DNA of 20,495 nucleotides from positions 1 through 20,495 of IMG/VR virus record IMGVR_UViG_3300027759_000528. One strand, given 5' to 3'. The stretch comes from a virus. Position 1 is the stretch's first letter. Every line of letters begins with the position of its first letter. The notes under the pieces are model-generated. The model saw nothing but the letters and a program-made list of their open reading frames with translations. It was not told the origin of the DNA and ran no database searches. A program made the position numbers and the translations under genes. Below, piece after piece: positions 4,980 to 12,937 of the stretch.

Positions 4980-6662
4980 ATGGCCTCCAGCATTCAATAC
5001 GCCGACAAGTTCCAGCCCCGGTTCGGCGTACCGTGGGTGCCACCGTTAAAACCGGAGCAACTGGCCGCGATGTCCGATGCGGAACTCCGGCAGTACGTCT
5101 CCCATCGCAAGATGGTCGAGGCCAAGATGCAGGAGAATCCCGTGGGCTGGGGCTGGGCACCCCCGGTCTGGGATCAGGTGATGGACGCTTGGCCGCACTA
5201 CAACGTCCACGTACTTCTGGGGGGCAACCAAAGTTCGAAGACCACGCTCGGCGCACGCATGACGGTCTGGGCTGCCTCGACCATCCCCGAGGCCGAGGTC
5301 TACGGCTTTCACATCTCCGACCGACGGTCAATCGACGACCAGCAACGCTTCGTCTACGAGTCCCTGCCGGAGAACCTGCGCAATGTGTCCACGAAAAAGG
5401 GTACGTATCACAGCCTTCAATACTCGCAGAAGAACGGCTTCACCGACTCGATTGCCATCCTCCCACCCTCCAAGGGCTACCGGAGGGGCGGCTCCATAAA
5501 ATTTTACAACTTCGCCCAGTTCTCTCAGAACAGCCAGATCATCGAAGGCATCAAGGCTCACTTCGTCTGGGCCGATGAAAAAATTCCCTACGACCTGTTT
5601 GAGACGATCCGCATGGGGCGACTGGGCACCTACCATGGCCGGATGCTGCTGACCTACACCGTCGTCGACGGTTGGAACGAGACCATCGAAAAGATCCTCG
5701 CCAAGACCCGCACCCTCAAGACCCGCTTCTGCAACCACCCCAAGATCATGGCCAATCTGCCGGTCATGCAGGAGAGCCTGTCGGTGGGATCCTGCTGCAT
5801 CCACTACGCTTGGACCGAGGACAACCCATTTACAGATATTACGGAGTTCATGAAGCTCTACGGCTCGGAGAGCCGGGAGGTCATCCTCGCCCGCGCCTAC
5901 GGAGTACCGACCAAGTCGGTCAGCTCAGCTTTCCCCCTCTTCAGCCGGGACGTCAACGTGGTCTCTCACGACGACCTCCCATGGCTGAAGCCCAAGTTCA
6001 ATGCCAAGGGAGGCGAGATCCCCTACCCCATCACCCGCTACATGGCCATCGACTTGGGCGGGTCCAAGAACTGGTGCATGCTGTGGGTGGCCATCGACGT
6101 GCGCGGGACGTGGTGGGTCTACCGGGAGTGGCCCGACGTCAGCTACGGCGACTGGGCGCTCCCCGGGGACAAGGAGGGTCCGGCCCAGAAGGGGATCGGC
6201 TTGGACATCAAGGGCTACGTCAGCCTCATCAAGGATGCCGAGGGGACGGAGAAGATCTTTGAGCGGTTCATCGACCCACGCATGGGAGCCGCCGAGCGCC
6301 AGACCAAGGACCGGGGAGCAACCACCATCATCTCGGACTTGGACGACTGCGGCATCAGCATGATCCCAGCCCCCGCAGCGGTCTCGGAGTCAGACCGGGG
6401 TGAGATCGAGGACGGCATCCAACTTATCACCAACCTGTTGGCCTATGATACCAAGAAGCCCATCGACAGCCTGAACTCCCCCCGCCTCTACGTGTCCGAC
6501 CGTTGCGAGAACTTCATCTACGCCATGCAGGAGTACACCGGCAAACTGGGAGGCAAGGAGCACACCAAGGACTTCGTCGACTGCCTTCGCTACCTGCGCA
6601 AAGGTGGGTGCGAGTATGTCCCTCCCGTCACCGAGGATCGCAACCGGACGGGCGTATATTAG
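4980..6662 (+). CDS. terL: Terminase large subunit (packaging ATPase and nuclease)
   Basis: The protein has 560 residues. The ATPase domain has Walker A GGNQSSKT (81-88) and Walker B HFVWADE (194-200, with D199-E200). The C-terminal nuclease domain, RNase H-like, begins YMAIDLGGSKN (D358), has a middle ISDLDD segment, and ends HTKDFVDCLRYL with D531 and D534, which fits a metal-binding acidic triad. It powers DNA translocation into the procapsid and cuts the concatemer; the partner is the portal. The ATG at 4980 is preferred to a TTG 27 bp upstream that lies inside the palindrome. There is no SD. It is the first gene of the long forward module and is followed 42 bp later by the portal. Length and motif order are normal for the family. 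Confidence 0.96.
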   Translation: MASSIQYADKFQPRFGVPWVPPLKPEQLAAMSDAELRQYVSHRKMVEAKMQENPVGWGWAPPVWDQVMDAWPHYNVHVLLGGNQSSKTTLGARMTVWAASTIPEAEVYGFHISDRRSIDDQQRFVYESLPENLRNVSTKKGTYHSLQYSQKNGFTDSIAILPPSKGYRRGGSIKFYNFAQFSQNSQIIEGIKAHFVWADEKIPYDLFETIRMGRLGTYHGRMLLTYTVVDGWNETIEKILAKTRTLKTRFCNHPKIMANLPVMQESLSVGSCCIHYAWTEDNPFTDITEFMKLYGSESREVILARAYGVPTKSVSSAFPLFSRDVNVVSHDDLPWLKPKFNAKGGEIPYPITRYMAIDLGGSKNWCMLWVAIDVRGTWWVYREWPDVSYGDWALPGDKEGPAQKGIGLDIKGYVSLIKDAEGTEKIFERFIDPRMGAAERQTKDRGATTIISDLDDCGISMIPAPAAVSESDRGEIEDGIQLITNLLAYDTKKPIDSLNSPRLYVSDRCENFIYAMQEYTGKLGGKEHTKDFVDCLRYLRKGGCEYVPPVTEDRNRTGVY

Positions 6663-6704
6663 ACTTGCCTTATGACCGCCCTGCAACCTACCTGCTAAAA
6701 ACGT

Positions 6705-8822
6705 ATGAGTTCTTATTCGGGCACTACTGATGGTCAGGCCGATGCCGGTCTGCAACTCGCCCCCGCTGGTAACGACGGGCCGGATCATGCGCTCTTGTCC
6801 AAGACGTTCAATACGACGCTGGCCAACCTGCAAGGTTTCTTCGACCAGTGTGAGGAGAATTTCAATACCCGCTACGCCCTGTGGTCCGGTCAGAGTGCCG
6901 ATGGAAAGAAGCACGCCCGTGAGGGATCCAAGATCGACCCCACTCCATGGGACGGGGCGTCGGATCTTCAGGTCTTCCTGACTGACGAAGCGATCATCAA
7001 GAAGGTGGCCATGCTGTGCATGGCGTTTCGACGGGCAGGCATTTCAGCCACTCCGGTCGAAGGCAACGACATCAAGCGGGCCAAGACGGTGGCCAATTTC
7101 ATGCGCTGGATGGTCCAGACCCAGATCCCCGAAGTCGCTCGGGAGGTCAAGCTGCTGGCCAACTTTGTCCAAGAACAGGGTATTGGGGCCATCGGCACTT
7201 TCTGGGAGGAGAGTCAGGAGCGAATCCTCACCACCGTCACACTGGAACAACTTCAGGCCCAGTCCCCCGAGGCCGACCTCACTGCCGTCCTCTACTCCAC
7301 CGAGGGTGAGGACCAGCTGGTCGAGATCTTTGTCAGCCTGTACCAGTGCTCCCGGGCCAAGGCGAAGAAGATGCTGGCCGAGTTGCGCAAATCCCAGACG
7401 ACCACCGTCCCTACCGTCTCACGCAAGAAGTCCCGACCGGTCATTCGGGCATTCAACCTCAATCAGAACCTTTTCATCCCGGCTGAGTCTACCGATCCGG
7501 AGACCTGCTCGGCCATGTTCCGCGTGGAGTACTACACCGCCGAGCAGCTGCGGGGCTTCGTCAATACCTCCGGCTGGGACGAGGCATGGGTCGAGGCGGC
7601 GATCACCACCTGCCGTGGGCAGTTAATCACCAACACCCAGAACGAGTACAACCAACCGATGGGTCGCTCGTTCACCTTCCAGAGCAGCCAGTTCACCAAC
7701 CTCATCGGAGTGGTGTTCGCCTATCAACGGCTGTCCGACGAGGACGGCAACGCGGGCATTTACCTGACCATCTTCAACCCCAAGATGGGTCCGGACGGCA
7801 GCCATGAGGGCTACGCCAAGACGGGACTGCTGGGCTACGCCCATGGCCAGTACCCTTTCACCATCTTCCGCCGGGAGCATCTGTCCCGCAAACTGCACGA
7901 CTCCCGGGGCATTCCAGAACCGGGCAAGCCGTTGCAGCAGCAGATCAAGGTCCACAAGGACTCGCTGATCGACAACGCCTCGATGCAGATCATGCCCCCA
8001 CTCATGTACCCCCAAGGGCGTCCGCCCTTGCGGTGGGGTGCGGGTGCGCGTATCGCGGAACGTCGGCCCGGTGAGTACCATTTCGGCACCACCCCCTCCT
8101 ACTCTCCCAGTACTGAGGCCAGCTACAAGGAGTTGAAGTCCGACTTCAACGGCTATCTCGGGTTTGCCACCAATTCAAGCGACCCGACCTACACCCCCCT
8201 GCTGACGCAGGACGAGGCCGACGAGTTCCTCATCGGGTGGAACAAGGTCTATCTCCAGTGCTGGCAGCTCTTCAAGCAGTTCGGCAAAGAGGAGACCTAC
8301 TACCGGGTGGTCGGCCTGAAGCAAGTAGACCCCGTCGAGTTCCGCAAGGGCGAGGAGGATGAGCAGTTCGACTTCGTGTTGCGGTTCTCGGTCGACAGCA
8401 TGAGCCCTGACCAGACCTTCGCCAAGCTGGAGCAGATCGCCAAGATCGTAGCCACGGGCGACCGTGAAGGCATGGTCAACTACTCTGAGTGGCTGCAAGT
8501 CATGGTCAACGCCATCGACCCGACCATCGCTGAGATGATCTTGGACCCCAAAGAGGTAGGCCAGCAGCGGGCATCCGGCGACGTGCAGGACATGCTGACC
8601 AAGGTGTACTCAGGCATCGACCAAGACCTGAGTCCGGGCACGCCCCCAGATCTCGCCCTCTCAGTCATCCAGAACTACCTTCAGGGAGACCCCACGGTCC
8701 AAGCCAAGATGCAGAACCCGCAGGATCCCTTCGGCAAGCGCATCGAGAAATTGATGAAGCAGGCGGAATTTCAGAAAACCCAGCGCAACAATGCCCGGAT
8801 CGGGCGTTTAGGAGCGGTCTAA
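6705..8822 (+). CDS. Portal protein
   Basis: The protein has 705 residues and lies directly after TerL. It shows the mixed alpha/beta layout of large podovirus or P22-like portals: an acidic N-terminal region, a helical wing, DSRGIPEPGKPLQQQ (about 399-413) as in many portal crowns, and a basic C-terminal helix of about 30 residues. The dodecameric ring forms the DNA entry vertex and docks TerL and the head-completion proteins. There is no SD; the leader reads CTAAAAACGT before the ATG. A 9-codon mini-ORF (6672-6698) lies just upstream. Identity rests on size, position and recognisable segments; confidence is high because the flanking genes are TerL and scaffold. Confidence 0.9.
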   Translation: MSSYSGTTDGQADAGLQLAPAGNDGPDHALLSKTFNTTLANLQGFFDQCEENFNTRYALWSGQSADGKKHAREGSKIDPTPWDGASDLQVFLTDEAIIKKVAMLCMAFRRAGISATPVEGNDIKRAKTVANFMRWMVQTQIPEVAREVKLLANFVQEQGIGAIGTFWEESQERILTTVTLEQLQAQSPEADLTAVLYSTEGEDQLVEIFVSLYQCSRAKAKKMLAELRKSQTTTVPTVSRKKSRPVIRAFNLNQNLFIPAESTDPETCSAMFRVEYYTAEQLRGFVNTSGWDEAWVEAAITTCRGQLITNTQNEYNQPMGRSFTFQSSQFTNLIGVVFAYQRLSDEDGNAGIYLTIFNPKMGPDGSHEGYAKTGLLGYAHGQYPFTIFRREHLSRKLHDSRGIPEPGKPLQQQIKVHKDSLIDNASMQIMPPLMYPQGRPPLRWGAGARIAERRPGEYHFGTTPSYSPSTEASYKELKSDFNGYLGFATNSSDPTYTPLLTQDEADEFLIGWNKVYLQCWQLFKQFGKEETYYRVVGLKQVDPVEFRKGEEDEQFDFVLRFSVDSMSPDQTFAKLEQIAKIVATGDREGMVNYSEWLQVMVNAIDPTIAEMILDPKEVGQQRASGDVQDMLTKVYSGIDQDLSPGTPPDLALSVIQNYLQGDPTVQAKMQNPQDPFGKRIEKLMKQAEFQKTQRNNARIGRLGAV

Positions 8823-8823
8823 T

Positions 8824-9084
8824 ATGCCTCCTCAAGACTCAGTCAAAGCCCAGAAGCGGTTGCAGAATGCCCTCCTCGGGCTGGCCAAGGATACCCGCTT
8901 CGCCGAGTTCATGGCGGAGGTTCGGTCCATGCGCGAGGCTGCGGTGTCCAACCTTTGCGATGGCAATGTGATCGTCAATGAGCGGGCCACACTGGCTTGC
9001 ATCGGAGAGATCGCCAGCTACGAATCAATCCTATCCCTGTATCAGGAAGCATTGAACCGGGCGGCAGAAGAAGCGGCGCTGTAA
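8824..9084 (+). CDS. Small helical protein next to the portal
   Basis: The protein has 86 residues. It is helical with a charged N-terminus (MPPQDSVKAQKRLQNALLGL) and a C-terminal helix ending in EEAAL. It begins one base after the portal stop (TAATATG). Similar short proteins of about 80-100 residues follow portals in many phages and are usually uncharacterised; proposed roles include minor head or scaffold functions. No motif identifies it. Synteny supports it as a head-module gene. Confidence 0.7.
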   Translation: MPPQDSVKAQKRLQNALLGLAKDTRFAEFMAEVRSMREAAVSNLCDGNVIVNERATLACIGEIASYESILSLYQEALNRAAEEAAL

Positions 9085-9185
9085 TTTTGTTGTTGACCTG
9101 AAACCAGTTTTAGGACTTGGCTATGGTTCTTGGCACTTCAGCCATGCGTCAGGATGTTAGACAACGGTTCTTGTTTACGTAAAAC
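9085..9185. other. Non-coding gap before the scaffold gene
   Basis: This is the only gap near 100 bp in the head module. It contains TTGACC at 9093, a palindromic TTTACGTAAA (9174-9183) just before the scaffold ATG, and two copies of GGTTCTTG about 40 bp apart. No convincing promoter or terminator emerges. A local control site for the scaffold and capsid genes is plausible. Confidence 0.4.
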
Positions 9186-10364
9186 ATGTCGTCAGAAACT
9201 TCTCAAGCTTCTTCACCAGCTTCTACAGGTGATGCGTCAAAGTCCGGGTCGGAAAATATCTCTACGGGTGCGGCAGCGATGATGATGTTGGCCTCGGCCA
9301 GCAAAGCATCTTCGCCATCGCCAACCCGACAAGCTGCGGAAGATACTTCCACTGAGACCCAAGAAACTCCGACAGCGAGGGCCGAGCAGGCTCCCGAATT
9401 AACAGCCACCACGGAAGAGACTCCAGCATCCGAGACGACTGAGGTTGCCACCGAGACTCCCACGACGGAGGCCGACCCCGTTCCTTCTCAAACCCATTCG
9501 TTCACTCCCGAACAACAGGAGATCTTTAACCGACGACTGCGCAAGGAATTGGCCAAGACCTCTGCAATTCAAGCGCAGATGGAGGAGACCAAAGCCAAGC
9601 TCAGGGAAGTGGAAGCCAAGCTCAACAGCCAACCGGCTGCGCCGCCCACGCCACCACCCCCGCCAATCGTAGTAGCCTCTGAACCGCTGTCAGGCTTCAA
9701 TGATCCAGCCGCACTGGCCGATCTGAAGAAGACGGCGAAAGATGCCCTACGGTACGTCGAAGAAGTCTTGGAAGATCCATCACGGTGGAATGTAAGCACC
9801 GTGGTCGACCCAGTAACTGGAGACGAGCGCGAAGTGACCTACCACAATATAGGGGATGTCTCCTATACGAAGGCAGATCTCATCAGTCAACGACGCCAAG
9901 CCCGGGCAACTTTGGAAGATCACATTCCGAAGCGAGAGCAATTCATTGCCACCCGAATCGAGTCGACCCGACAAGCGCACATCCAGTTCCCCTTCCTCAC
10001 CGACACCAGTTCTCCTGAATACAAGATTGCCGAAGCAGCCCGCAAAAACCCCGCACTGGCAACGATCATGTCGATGCCTCAGGCGGAGTACATTCTCGGG
10101 GTGCAGATCCGAGGTCTCCGCGCACTAGCGGAGGACGCAGCTGCGGCAGCCAAGACCAAACCCAAAGCACCGGCCAATAAGCCGAGCAGCGATCAGGCAG
10201 TGGTATCCTCTGGATCGGCTTCAGCAGTTCGGCAACCGGCAGCAAATGGTGAACGTGGCAAACTCTCCGCAGAGATGGCGAAAATGGTAAGCAAGGGCGG
10301 GATCAATTCGGCAGACGCGCAAAGCCTCCTTTTACGACACGAACAACTTAGAAAATCTCGATAA
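9186..10364 (+). CDS. Capsid scaffolding protein
   Basis: The protein has 392 residues. The Ser/Thr/Glu-rich, apparently disordered N-terminus (1-100) is followed by a coiled-coil (SFTPEQQEIFNRRLRKEL onward, about 105-149), a Pro-rich linker (about 150-160, including PPTPPPPP) and a helical C-terminal half, with a Lys/Arg-rich tail ending LRKSR. Acidic-disordered, coil and basic-tail elements immediately before the major capsid gene are the usual signature of scaffolds, which nucleate the procapsid and leave before packaging. The start at ATG 9186 is clear. The MCP begins 6 bp after the stop. Confidence 0.8.
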   Translation: MSSETSQASSPASTGDASKSGSENISTGAAAMMMLASASKASSPSPTRQAAEDTSTETQETPTARAEQAPELTATTEETPASETTEVATETPTTEADPVPSQTHSFTPEQQEIFNRRLRKELAKTSAIQAQMEETKAKLREVEAKLNSQPAAPPTPPPPPIVVASEPLSGFNDPAALADLKKTAKDALRYVEEVLEDPSRWNVSTVVDPVTGDEREVTYHNIGDVSYTKADLISQRRQARATLEDHIPKREQFIATRIESTRQAHIQFPFLTDTSSPEYKIAEAARKNPALATIMSMPQAEYILGVQIRGLRALAEDAAAAAKTKPKAPANKPSSDQAVVSSGSASAVRQPAANGERGKLSAEMAKMVSKGGINSADAQSLLLRHEQLRKSR

Positions 10365-10370
10365 ACCACC

Positions 10371-11378
10371 ATGGCTCTAGCAACATCATACAACGTATCC
10401 GGAGATCGCGAAGCTCTCACGAACTTCCTCACAATCCTTGAACCCGAGGATTGCCCAAAGACGTCTTCGTTCGCGAAGACGACCAAAGTCACCAACACCT
10501 ACCAAACGTGGCAGGCTGACACTCTCGCCAATGTTGATTTCGCAGGTGTCTTGGAAGGCCAAGACGTCAATGCGTTCAACAACGAAGCCGCCAACCGCGC
10601 CCGCTTCGGCAACTACATCCAGAAGTTCTGGCGTCCTTGGATGGTCTCGGACCTCCAAGAAGCCTCCGACCCGGCGGGCACCGACGGTGAAGTCGCGAAC
10701 TCCAAGGTGAAGGCGATGCGCGAGCTGAAACGCTCCATCGAAGCCGCCATCGGTTCCGACAACGACATGCAGGCCGACACCGGTCTCCTGCCTTACAAGA
10801 CCCGTGGCCTTGGCAAGTGGATCCAGTCCACGGCTCAGACCGTGAATCCTGTCCCCACGGCGTTCCTCACGCCGTCCGGCAACATCGACGCCACGGCGAC
10901 GGCTTCCCTCACGGAAGCCACCTTCAACGGCGTGTTCCGCTCGATCTTCACCCAGAACGGTGGACGTCGCGCCTACTCGCTGTTCGCTGGCCCTAACCTG
11001 ATGACCGCCATCAACACGTTCCAACGTGTTGAGGGTGCCTCGGGCACGACCAAGACCTATCAGGTCTCCCAAGACGCTGCCAGTAACCGCATCGACCTCG
11101 ATGTCTCGGTCTACAAAGGCTCGTTCCACACCGTGACGATCATCCCCGACATGTTCAACGGCCTGTTGGACGGTTCGGCGGTCACGACCACGACCAATCA
11201 GCAGATGGCCCGTGGCTACGTCATCGACCCCCAGCTGGTCGGCATCGGCACCATGCTCGGCGTCGACTCGATGGAGCTTGAGAATCAGGGTGGTGGCCGT
11301 CGCGGCCTTGTCCAGTCGGCTCTCTTGCTGCTGGTCAAGAATCCTCGCGGTCTCGGCAAATTCGCCGGATCCAGCTAA
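10371..11378 (+). CDS. Major capsid protein (DUF5309/SU10-type, HK97 fold)
   Basis: The protein has 335 residues. The N-terminus MALATSYNVSGDREALTNFL, then LEPEDCPKTSSFAKT (about 23-37) and TWQADTLA (about 46-53), matches the opening of DUF5309-type capsid proteins (SU10-like), which typically read 'xxPTETPFxSxxxK' then 'WQxDxL'. The rest is beta-rich, with a long central region and a C-terminal Gly-rich tail, consistent with an HK97 fold. It forms the icosahedral shell. The leader AAACCACC before the ATG has no SD. It lies between the scaffold gene and a small, beta-rich decoration-like gene, as expected. Confidence 0.85.
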   Translation: MALATSYNVSGDREALTNFLTILEPEDCPKTSSFAKTTKVTNTYQTWQADTLANVDFAGVLEGQDVNAFNNEAANRARFGNYIQKFWRPWMVSDLQEASDPAGTDGEVANSKVKAMRELKRSIEAAIGSDNDMQADTGLLPYKTRGLGKWIQSTAQTVNPVPTAFLTPSGNIDATATASLTEATFNGVFRSIFTQNGGRRAYSLFAGPNLMTAINTFQRVEGASGTTKTYQVSQDAASNRIDLDVSVYKGSFHTVTIIPDMFNGLLDGSAVTTTTNQQMARGYVIDPQLVGIGTMLGVDSMELENQGGGRRGLVQSALLLLVKNPRGLGKFAGSS

Positions 11379-11388
11379 CACTTAACCT

Positions 11389-11396
11389 AAAGGAGA
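11389..11396 (+). promoter_or_regulatory. Strong Shine-Dalgarno before the decoration-like gene
   Basis: AAAGGAGA ends 9 nt before ATG 11406. This is the only near-perfect SD I see before a gene in the window; neighbouring genes, including the MCP, have none. Confidence 0.85.
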
Positions 11397-11405
11397 ACCC
11401 ACACC

Positions 11406-11873
11406 ATGGCTGATACAGCAATCACGATCTCGCCCACCCGCGTCACCCCCCTCTCTGAACAAGAGGTTTCGGCGACCGGCTACAACGCACGCTTCCGCGT
11501 GCTCTCGACCGACATCCTCTACGGCACTGGGGCCAGCGACACCGTCACGATGACGTTGGGCGCGACCCCGGCCAAGTGGTATATCGACAAAGCTGGTGTC
11601 AACATCACGACGGCTTTCACTGGTATCACTGCGGCGACCATCATTGTCGGCACCACCTCGTCCACCGCTGCGCTCACCTCGTCCACGACCCTCCTCACGG
11701 CGGCGTTCTTGAACCAGACGGTAGGCACTGCGGTCCTGACGAACACCACGGGTACGGCTTCCCGCAACCTTGTCGCGACCTTCACGGCTGCGGGCACGGG
11801 CGGTCCTGCTGCACTCACGGCGGGTCAGTTGGACATCTACCTGAACCTCGTCAATACCGCTCTCCTGCCGTAA
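11406..11873 (+). CDS. Small beta-rich virion protein, possible head-decoration protein
   Basis: The protein has 155 residues, is very rich in Thr, Ala, Val and Ile, and has few charges. Strongly alternating beta pattern and TT/SS/GT repeats (about 75-125) suggest a beta-sandwich or trimeric decoration fold. It directly follows the MCP, and its strong SD would favour high expression, as for decoration or cement proteins; this is inference. It ends 17 bp before a strong terminator (11891-11926), so it likely closes the capsid transcript. No sequence motif identifies the family, so another minor structural role is possible. Confidence 0.6.
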   Translation: MADTAITISPTRVTPLSEQEVSATGYNARFRVLSTDILYGTGASDTVTMTLGATPAKWYIDKAGVNITTAFTGITAATIIVGTTSSTAALTSSTTLLTAAFLNQTVGTAVLTNTTGTASRNLVATFTAAGTGGPAALTAGQLDIYLNLVNTALLP

Positions 11874-11890
11874 TTGGCAGTTGAGTGTGA

Positions 11891-11926
11891 GGGGCACATG
11901 GCCTAGCCATGTGCCCCACCCTTTTT
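11891..11926 (+). terminator. Strong Rho-independent terminator
   Basis: GGGGCACATGGC (11891-11902) pairs perfectly with GCCATGTGCCCC (11906-11917) over a CTA loop, giving a 12-bp GC-rich stem. It is followed by ACCC and five T's (11922-11926). It lies 17 bp after the decoration-like stop. The T-run is immediately followed by the start codon of the next gene. Confidence 0.9.
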
Positions 11927-12292
11927 ATGTCTTACGAAGCCACCGGAAGTGGAGACCTGATTACCGGCCTCCCACAATCATTCTTGGACGAGTTTGAGGC
12001 CGAGATCCGGGGGCATGTGCCTGCGGAGAAGGTCGCTGCCCAACTGCGGCAAGAGAAACTGTCACGGGTGATGAGGCAGGCAGGCTCGATACAGATCGAC
12101 ACCCTCGGCCAAAGGATCACCAGCATGGACCGTCGCCTGTACTTCCGCTGCTTCGCCGAGCGAGGCCATGAAGAGAACTGGATCGACGACCTCCTCAAGG
12201 ACAACCCTGAACTGTGCGCCCCGGGCTATCGCCCCCGTCGCAAAGGCGATTTCCGCCACGGCAAAACCTTCATCAACGGTAAACCTGTCTGA
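11927..12292 (+). CDS. Conserved-type small phage protein with DNPE motif
   Basis: The protein has 121 residues from ATG 11927, the first codon after the terminator T-run. Helical N-terminus (to about 50) then IDTLGQRITSMDRRLYFRCF (about 57-76) and NWIDDLLKDNPELC (about 84-97), followed by a basic, Pro/Arg-rich C-terminus. The tyrosine-phenylalanine-arginine segment followed by KDNPE recalls a small protein family common in phage structural regions, whose function is not known to me. A second ATG at 11909 lies inside the terminator stem and is less likely. Starting here means the leader is the terminator hairpin, so expression would need readthrough or another signal. The next gene begins two bases after its stop. 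Confidence 0.65.
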   Translation: MSYEATGSGDLITGLPQSFLDEFEAEIRGHVPAEKVAAQLRQEKLSRVMRQAGSIQIDTLGQRITSMDRRLYFRCFAERGHEENWIDDLLKDNPELCAPGYRPRRKGDFRHGKTFINGKPV

Positions 12293-12294
12293 TC

Positions 12295-12933
12295 ATGAAA
12301 CCAAAATCCAACCATTGTGCCGAGTGTAAGAAACGTGGAAAGATCTGCCCTGAGTGCGAGGAGGACGGCATGGGCGAGGGCATGCTCGACGAAGGCGAAG
12401 ACGGCGGCGTAGTCGATGGCGTCCCGATGACCAAGTTCACCGTGACCAGCAAGCGGCTGGCTAAGGATGACGACCTACTCGACGAAGGCGAAGACGGTGG
12501 CGTAGTCGAGGGCATCCCAGTGACCAAGTTCACCGTGATCGGGAAGAAGCGAAAGCTCCCAGAGAACGAAGGGCTCAGTGACGAAAGTATTGAGATCGCG
12601 GATGCCCTCATAGCTAAAGATAAAAAGTCCAAGTCCATCGAGACGGGCGAGCGTTATGGAGACGAAGACCTCGACAAATCCAATGACGATGCGGTCAAGG
12701 ATGGCATGGAGCATCTGAAGTTCCTGCGCGACCAACTGTCCGAGGCCAAAGACGACGCCGAGAAGAAGCGGATCAAAGGCGACATCTCGGAATGGTCTGC
12801 ACTCCTGCTGAAGCGTCACAAGCAGTATCGCCCCGCTCCTGCCGACACCGAGAACATCACCGACAAGAAGAAGAAGTCTCCGGTGTCTCTCTTGGACCTG
12901 TTCAATCCTTCACGCCCGATGGGGATGCGGTAA
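12295..12933 (+). CDS. Acidic protein with CxxC pair and a 31-residue tandem duplication
   Basis: The protein has 212 residues. N-terminal CAEC and CPEC (Cys 8, 11, 18, 21) form a likely zinc-binding knuckle. Two tandem copies of a 31-residue unit follow: LDEGEDGGVVDGVPMTKFTV and LDEGEDGGVVEGIPVTKFTV. The remainder is charged and helical (about 90-212), with long Glu/Asp/Lys stretches and a basic C-terminus. It is not recognised. The DNA period is 93 bp (units from 12385 and 12478). It begins 2 bp after the preceding stop in the connector region. A structural or scaffold-like role is possible but unsupported. Confidence 0.65.
   Translation: MKPKSNHCAECKKRGKICPECEEDGMGEGMLDEGEDGGVVDGVPMTKFTVTSKRLAKDDDLLDEGEDGGVVEGIPVTKFTVIGKKRKLPENEGLSDESIEIADALIAKDKKSKSIETGERYGDEDLDKSNDDAVKDGMEHLKFLRDQLSEAKDDAEKKRIKGDISEWSALLLKRHKQYRPAPADTENITDKKKKSPVSLLDLFNPSRPMGMR
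12385..12570 (+). repeat. 93-bp tandem duplication within the acidic gene
   Basis: Two in-frame units begin CTCGACGAAGGCGAAGACGG at 12385 and 12478, with small differences between them. The unit length of 93 bp equals 31 codons. Confidence 0.8.
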
Positions 12934-12937
12934 CCCC

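Noticed and set aside
6672-6698. Nine-codon mini-ORF (MTALQPTC) just before the portal gene
   Set aside because: No repeated regulatory codons, no hairpin pair and very short; an attenuation leader cannot be supported.
9130-9147. Sigma54-like TTGGCAC ... ATGC before the scaffold gene
   Set aside because: The GG-to-GC distance is 14 rather than the required 12, so it does not fit the -24/-12 geometry.
10386-11381. Long reverse open frame antisense to the major capsid gene
   Set aside because: The forward frame matches a DUF5309-like capsid; the reverse frame is a GC-rich shadow.
11909-11926. Earlier ATG for the 121-residue protein
   Set aside because: It lies inside the terminator stem and its six extra residues are not distinctive; 11927 is favoured, although 11909 is not fully excluded.
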